A DNA stretch of 13,918 bases from Conidiobolus incongruus B7586 (lineage: Eukaryota > Entomophthoromycota > Entomophthoromycetes > Entomophthorales > Conidiobolaceae): NCBI GenBank assembly GCA_000697335.1, contig JNEM01015512.1, forward strand, positions 1 through 13,918, in the 5' to 3' direction. Position numbers and translations under genes: made by a program. The notes beneath the pieces are model-generated. The model had not been told where the DNA came from. It searched no databases and saw only the letters and a program-made list of their open reading frames with translations. This document shows, one piece after another, positions 8,621 to 13,918 of this stretch (position 1 is the first letter of the stretch; every line of letters begins with the position of its first letter).

Positions 8621-10105
8621 AGATTTTCTTTAAATTGTGAACAAATATGATTATACTGGATAATTAAACTATTAATGAAAGATTTATAATTTAATATTTG
8701 AGTAGATAATACTTGAATAATATGAAAATATGATAATCTTTTAAATTTGATTCATTTATTTGAATATTATCGCTAAAATTAAAAATAATTATTGAATTAA
8801 ATGTAAAATTAAACTGGTTTATCATTGATAATCGATACTTCAACTTTAATTTCGTTAAATATATAACTGAACTGGAAAAATGATATTACAATACTAATAT
8901 TTGAAATTATTAACTTCAAATAGAAAATAATTTATAGCATTAATTATGTCGAAATGCTCTAATGCATATATTAAAATAGATCTGTATTAGTCAATTTCAA
9001 AAATATTGATATATTGAATTGAAATCATGGATTTTTATTTATCGCCACATATAAAAAAATCAATATATGGATAAAATAAGCTTTTTCAGATAACAATGCA
9101 ACCAAATATTCTTATATATTCAATCGATTTAACAAAGAAATACACTTATATCTGACAAACTTAAATTTGAATGAACATAAGGATTGGTTTTGATATATTA
9201 TTGGATAAATTTCCTTATTTCATAAATACCAATATAAAAACTATTCAAAATTTAACAATTTTTTTAATTTCAGCTATTAATTCAGGGTGAAAAATTGGTG
9301 ATAAACCCATTTAGTATTTTACTGATAATGAATACAATAATATAATAATATACATCGTAATACTTTGTGAGATTCTGATTTTCATTTCATTATCTTATTA
9401 AGATTAATATAATTGTTATCTATAATTATTGCGAATATTTATATTTAGAATATAACTGATTAGCTTGATATTAATTAATTATATCTTAACCATTATATGA
9501 TATATATTATTATATACCTATTTAATGTTAAACATTTAAATTTATTTGATCCAAATAATATTAATTAGCTGCGATGATTTCAGTTTAATGCCAACTCTTA
9601 ATTTTAAATACTTGGCTTATAAGATAATATTGTGATTAAGCGATTACTATATTAACTTCTTATATACAAAAAAAACATTTTGATACCAGCATTTCAAAAA
9701 TTTTAAATTCCTAATTTCAATATATGTTATTAAAATAGTAATTGTTTAAAATATATCTTAAATATAAACTCAACAATTAATGCGATTTTGTTAAAGGTAT
9801 AATTATTTAAAGATTTCAAATGATTATATTCGCTCTATATGAGATATTATATCCATATTTAATATCAAATCATAAAATATTCAGTTGAGAAATTTAATTG
9901 GATCAAAATAATTTCAATTGATTATCTTGTACTTGGCTAAATATTGAAATCAGGTTTTTGTTAATGATGAACAAAGTTTATTGATACTTCAAAATGTATA
10001 TTTATTAAATATAGAAATCGGATCGAAATAGGTAATGATTGAATATCGTAGCATCATTATCAATATCATAAAGTATTCAAAAGCTCCAGTTTTTGAAATA
10101 TTGAA
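8621..10105. other. AT-rich intergenic DNA upstream of the transporter
   Basis: No coding frame, RNA gene, element or long repeat could be supported in this 1.5-kb stretch. It is uniformly AT-rich with scattered stops in all frames. Confidence 0.55.
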
Positions 10106-10128
10106 ATATATATATATATATATATATA
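10106..10128. repeat. AT dinucleotide microsatellite
   Basis: An uninterrupted alternating A/T tract of about 23 bp, roughly 150 bp upstream of the transporter start. Confidence 0.95.
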
Positions 10129-10183
10129 GTATTTATAGATTAGTGATCATAATTAGGACTATTATTAATTATTTTAACTTATT

Positions 10184-10273
10184 TTTTTTATATATCGACT
10201 TTAATTTTACTTGACATCAATATTGTTTATTGGTATATCTTTATTTTTGTGTAATTTCTATAAAATTGAAAAT
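10184..10273 (+). promoter_or_regulatory. Putative core promoter and 5' leader of the transporter
   Basis: A T-run followed by tatatat (10190-10195) lies about 80 bp before the ATG, and a T-rich stretch continues to about 10256. The bases before the start are gaaaat, with A at -3, and G at +4, a good eukaryotic initiation context. An in-frame stop at 10202-10204 and no ATG between it and 10274 support this start. TATA-like strings are frequent here by chance, so the promoter itself is only likely. Confidence 0.35.
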
Positions 10274-13200
10274 ATGGATATACTTTCTAAAAGAGACACT
10301 CGTCATGGAACTGAATATTCTTCAATTTTACCAAAATCTGTAGTGAAACCAATATCAAAATCAAATTTCTTAAAAATTTATTCAGTGACGTCGATAGCGG
10401 ATCGTATAGCACTCATTTTCGGAGGAATTTCTGCTGTGGTAGCAGGAGCTTCATTCCCTCTAACAACTGTGATTTTTAGTAAAATCATCAAAACTTTTAT
10501 TGATTTTTTAAATGATGCAACTTCTTCCGATATATTTCAGTCAAAAATTAATGATTTAACATTATATTTTGTTTACTTGGCAATCACAATCTTTGGCACG
10601 ACGTACTTTTATATGTCTACCTTTCAATGGATCGGAGCTAAGACGGCGCATAAAATTAGAAATCTATATCTACAAAGCTTGTTAAGACAAGAGGTTGCTT
10701 GGTTTGATAATATTGGATCAGGTGAAGTTACGTCGAGGATAACCAATGACACTAATTTGATACAAGATGGAATATCGGAGAAAATTGGATTTATTATTCA
10801 AGATATTTCAACATTTATATCTGCTTTCGTTATAGCTGTAGTGGCAAATTGGCGCCTGGGCTTAGCCACTTTCTGTATCATTCCAGCTATGGGTATCATT
10901 ATTGGTGTTGCGATGATGTTTAGTGTAAAATACGTTACCAGATCCCTCGATAAATACTCCATTGCAAGTAATAATGCTGAAGAGTGCTTCTCAACTATCA
11001 GAACCATCTCTGCATTCAATTTGCAGTCCAAAATGAGCAAGAGATACGATAAACATTTATTAAATGCTCAACGTGACGCTATTGCGCATGCTTTGATATT
11101 TAGCTTTGGGTTTGCAGGCATTTTATTTTTAATTTATTGCGGTTACTCTCTCACTTTCTACTATGGTGCACGGCTGATAGGAGCTGGCTTAGGGGACGTG
11201 GATTTTGTAATAAACTCCATCTTTTCAATTATAATTGGTGCCTTTTCACTCGGAACAATCAGCCTGAATATGGAAGCAGTTATTAAGGGTCAAGGGGCCT
11301 CAGCTAAATTATTTCAATGCATTGATCGTGTACCTGAAATCGATTCATCATCTGATGAAGGCTTAATACTTAATCAAGTAAAAGGTGACATTGAATTAAA
11401 AAATATTTTATTCTCTTATCCATCTCGTGAAGAAGTTACCATTTTAACGGATTTTTCATTGACAATCAAAGCTGGTCAAACTGTCGCATTAGTTGGTGCT
11501 AGTGGCTCGGGGAAATCGACTATCATTCAATTGCTCCAGCGTTTCTACGATCCAAATTTTGGAGATATTCTTTTGGATGGTTATAAAATCAAATCTTTTA
11601 ATCTCAAATGGTACAGAAGACAAATTGGCTTGGTCGCTCAAGAACCAATTTTATTTAATGGAACCATCGCTGAAAATGTTATTTCTGGGTTGGTAGGTAC
11701 ACCACTTTATGATGCACCTACCAGAGTTAAAATGAAAGCAGTTGTAAATGCATGTAAACATGCAAATGCCCACGAATTCATCTCGAATCTTCCTCTCAAA
11801 TATCAAACTCAAGTCGGTGAAAAAGGATTATTACTTAGTGGTGGTCAAAAGCAGAGAATTGCTATTGCTCGTGCAATCGTTCGTAACCCTAAAATTTTAC
11901 TTCTCGATGAAGCTACCTCTGCCCTAGATACCAAATCCGAAGTTTTAGTTCAAAAAGCACTGAATCATGTTAGTAAAGATAGAACCACTATCGTTATTGC
12001 TCATCGTTTATCCACTATTCGTAACGCTGATCTGATTATTGTCATGGACAAGGGAAAGATTATTGAGCGTGGAACCCATGATACGTTAATTCAAAATCCC
12101 AATGGAGTTTATCATAAATTAGCCCAACCACAAGGACTAGAAAATGGAGATGTCACTTTAACTAGCACTCATAGAATCGATAGCAAATACAATACCATCA
12201 AATCATATAATTTAGCTACATTGATGGACAATTCCTCATCTTTTTTGGCAGGAGATGAGCACGGAATTCCTGTATATCAGGATGATTGCCCTTTATCCGT
12301 TGAACAACCTGAAAATAACCAAAATTATGCCTTCTTCCGTCTGGTCTTGAAAATTTTAAGGTACAGTAAAAAAGAGTACATATTATTTGTTTTTGGGATT
12401 ATTGGTGCAGTTATCTTAGGATGTATCTACCCATTCTTTTCCATTATACTTCCGAAAGCTGTAGATGCCTTATCAAAGCCTGCGCCAGTTTTGTATACTG
12501 GAGCCGATTTCTGGGCTTTGATGTTATTTATACTTGCAATCGCTACTTGGATAGGTAACTTCTGTCAGATGTATTTTTTAGGTGTCATTGCAGAGAAGCT
12601 TACATCGAGCATGAGATCTAATACCTTTTCAAATATTTTGAAACAAGAAATCGGCTGGTTTGATAAAAAGTCCAGTTCCATAGGTGCTCTTACATCCTCC
12701 TTATCCGCTGATGCTCAAGACGCTCAAGGTTTAACTGGAGTCACTTTGGGTACTGTAGTTCAGGTTTCAGTCAATGTGAGTGTAAGTATTATTATAGGCT
12801 TGATTTTTGGATGGAAAATGACCCTAGTCTGTTGCACTACCCTTCCATTTATGTTATTCTCGAGTTATTATCAAGATAAAACCGCTCAAGGATTCTCCGA
12901 TAACGACAAGAATGCCTATAATCAGAGCGCTGATTTAGCTTGTGAAGCAATATCATCCATAAGAACCATCTTCTCACTCACTCAAGAAGAGGTTGTTTGT
13001 GAAAAATATAACTCCATTATGCAAACACCTTTAATGTCAAACTTCAAGAAAGCCTTCTACTCTTCAACATTTTTTGCACTTTCTAGGTGTATGGAACCTT
13101 TATGCTCTGCTCTCAGTTTCTGGTATGGTTCTCAATTGGTTAAATCTGGTGAATATACATTTGAACAAGTGTTCACAGTATTTGCTGCCATTATAATGGG

Positions 13201-13918
13201 CGCTGGGAATGCAAGTAGAGTGCTTGCATATATTCCAGACCCCTACAAAGCTAGAAAAGCAGCTGTCTCCATTTTCAAATATTCAGAACGTACTCCCTTA
13301 ATCGACAGTACCATGGAATCTCCAGGAAAGATATTACCGATTTCTAATGATTGTAAGCCTGTTGATGGACATATTAAATTCGAAAATGTTTGTTTTAGTT
13401 ATCCAACTCGTCCAGAAGCAAATGTATTAAACAATATCAGCTTTGAGGCTCGTCCAGGTCAATTTATTGCTCTTGTCGGACCTAGCGGATGTGGTAAGAG
13501 CACCGTCATTTCACTCTTAGAGAGATTTTACGACGTTATCAGTGGAAGAGTGAAGATTGATGGTATAGATATTCGAGACTACAACTTAGCGTCATTGAGA
13601 GCTCACATGGCTTTGGTTAGTCAAGAACCTTCCTTGTACGATATGACTATTGGTGAAAATATTGCAATGGGTGCTAGAAATAGCAATGAGCCTGTTACTC
13701 AAGAACAAATTGAAGCTGCTGCCAAACAAGCCAACTTACACAACTTTGTTATGACCCTTCCTAAGGGTTACGATACTAATGTTGGTAGTAAAGGTACTCA
13801 ACTTTCAGGTGGTCAGAAGCAACGTGTTGCTATTGCTCGTGCTATAATCCGTAATCCCAGTATCTTGTTGCTTGATGAAGCTACTTCTGCATTGGATGCT
13901 GAAAGTGAACGTATTGTC
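10274..13918 (+). CDS. Full-size ABC-B multidrug transporter (Mdr1/P-glycoprotein type), 3' end cut off
   Basis: An uninterrupted frame of 1215 codons runs off the right edge. The order is TMD1-NBD1-TMD2-NBD2, a membrane exporter that uses ATP to move hydrophobic compounds or lipids outward; the substrate cannot be told. The first membrane helix is near residues 46-69. NBD1 shows A-loop Tyr382, Walker A GASGSGKST (408-416), Gln456, LSGGQ (521-525), Walker B Asp545 with catalytic Glu546, and His577. A polar linker follows at about 600-680. NBD2 has Tyr1043, Walker A GPSGCGKST (1069-1077), Gln1117, LSGGQ (1177-1181), Asp1201, Glu1202 and D-loop SALD, so both sites look catalytic. About 60-80 residues with the second H-loop should lie beyond the window, giving about 1290 in all, normal for the family. 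Blocks such as GSGEVTSRITNDTNLIQDGI and GALTSSLSADAQ recall fungal Mdr1 proteins. Ste6-type pheromone exporters are the closest alternative. No introns are needed. Confidence 0.96.
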   Translation, partial: MDILSKRDTRHGTEYSSILPKSVVKPISKSNFLKIYSVTSIADRIALIFGGISAVVAGASFPLTTVIFSKIIKTFIDFLNDATSSDIFQSKINDLTLYFVYLAITIFGTTYFYMSTFQWIGAKTAHKIRNLYLQSLLRQEVAWFDNIGSGEVTSRITNDTNLIQDGISEKIGFIIQDISTFISAFVIAVVANWRLGLATFCIIPAMGIIIGVAMMFSVKYVTRSLDKYSIASNNAEECFSTIRTISAFNLQSKMSKRYDKHLLNAQRDAIAHALIFSFGFAGILFLIYCGYSLTFYYGARLIGAGLGDVDFVINSIFSIIIGAFSLGTISLNMEAVIKGQGASAKLFQCIDRVPEIDSSSDEGLILNQVKGDIELKNILFSYPSREEVTILTDFSLTIKAGQTVALVGASGSGKSTIIQLLQRFYDPNFGDILLDGYKIKSFNLKWYRRQIGLVAQEPILFNGTIAENVISGLVGTPLYDAPTRVKMKAVVNACKHANAHEFISNLPLKYQTQVGEKGLLLSGGQKQRIAIARAIVRNPKILLLDEATSALDTKSEVLVQKALNHVSKDRTTIVIAHRLSTIRNADLIIVMDKGKIIERGTHDTLIQNPNGVYHKLAQPQGLENGDVTLTSTHRIDSKYNTIKSYNLATLMDNSSSFLAGDEHGIPVYQDDCPLSVEQPENNQNYAFFRLVLKILRYSKKEYILFVFGIIGAVILGCIYPFFSIILPKAVDALSKPAPVLYTGADFWALMLFILAIATWIGNFCQMYFLGVIAEKLTSSMRSNTFSNILKQEIGWFDKKSSSIGALTSSLSADAQDAQGLTGVTLGTVVQVSVNVSVSIIIGLIFGWKMTLVCCTTLPFMLFSSYYQDKTAQGFSDNDKNAYNQSADLACEAISSIRTIFSLTQEEVVCEKYNSIMQTPLMSNFKKAFYSSTFFALSRCMEPLCSALSFWYGSQLVKSGEYTFEQVFTVFAAIIMGAGNASRVLAYIPDPYKARKAAVSIFKYSERTPLIDSTMESPGKILPISNDCKPVDGHIKFENVCFSYPTRPEANVLNNISFEARPGQFIALVGPSGCGKSTVISLLERFYDVISGRVKIDGIDIRDYNLASLRAHMALVSQEPSLYDMTIGENIAMGARNSNEPVTQEQIEAAAKQANLHNFVMTLPKGYDTNVGSKGTQLSGGQKQRVAIARAIIRNPSILLLDEATSALDAESERIV

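Noticed and set aside
10798-11040. 80-codon open frame on the minus strand
   Set aside because: Antisense shadow of the intact transporter's TMD1.
11493-11696. 67-codon open frame on the plus strand in another frame
   Set aside because: It overlaps Walker A to Q-loop of the intact transporter in the wrong frame and has no independent similarity.

Overview
This window looks like AT-rich DNA from a fungus. The main clue is the right-hand gene: it encodes a full-size ABC-B multidrug transporter whose TMD1, TMD2 and both ATPase domains read like fungal Mdr1/Ste6-type proteins. It has no introns over the 3.6 kb visible. Non-coding DNA is extremely AT-rich. The old DNA transposons have decayed almost only by C-to-T and G-to-A changes, which fits RIP or methylcytosine deamination in a fungus. 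Genus or species cannot be read from this sequence.

Left third (1-4265) is a transposon nest. Positions 1-366 hold the end of a badly decayed Tc1/mariner copy, followed by a small MITE-like inverted-repeat unit (382-536). From 1175 to 4265 lies a roughly 3.1-kb element bounded by two 305/306-bp inverted arms that differ at only two bases and one indel. No superfamily can be assigned. Inside it sits a complete but dead Tc1 element (1772-3339) with TA at both ends, about 215-bp terminal repeats and a minus-strand transposase fossil with DD34E spacing. The nesting order and the decay disagree: the inner guest is heavily mutated, while the arms of its host element are almost identical and still carry CpGs.

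Middle (4424-6264) is a pseudogene of an ABC-B transporter covering TMD1 and NBD1 only. It has three in-frame stops and about five frameshifts, and ends in a stop just after NBD1. It is a diverged tandem paralogue of the intact gene at 10274. The stretch 6265-10273 is mostly featureless AT-rich DNA. It contains one GC-richer island (8229-8546) that may be a solo LTR fossil, a few small hairpins and a TA microsatellite.

Right (10274 to the window end) is the intact transporter. It is open for 1215 codons, carries every nucleotide-binding motif in both halves as far as visible, and is cut off after the NBD2 D-loop. It is probably the only functional protein gene here. The pseudogene and this gene record a local duplication in which one copy died beside a cluster of transposons.
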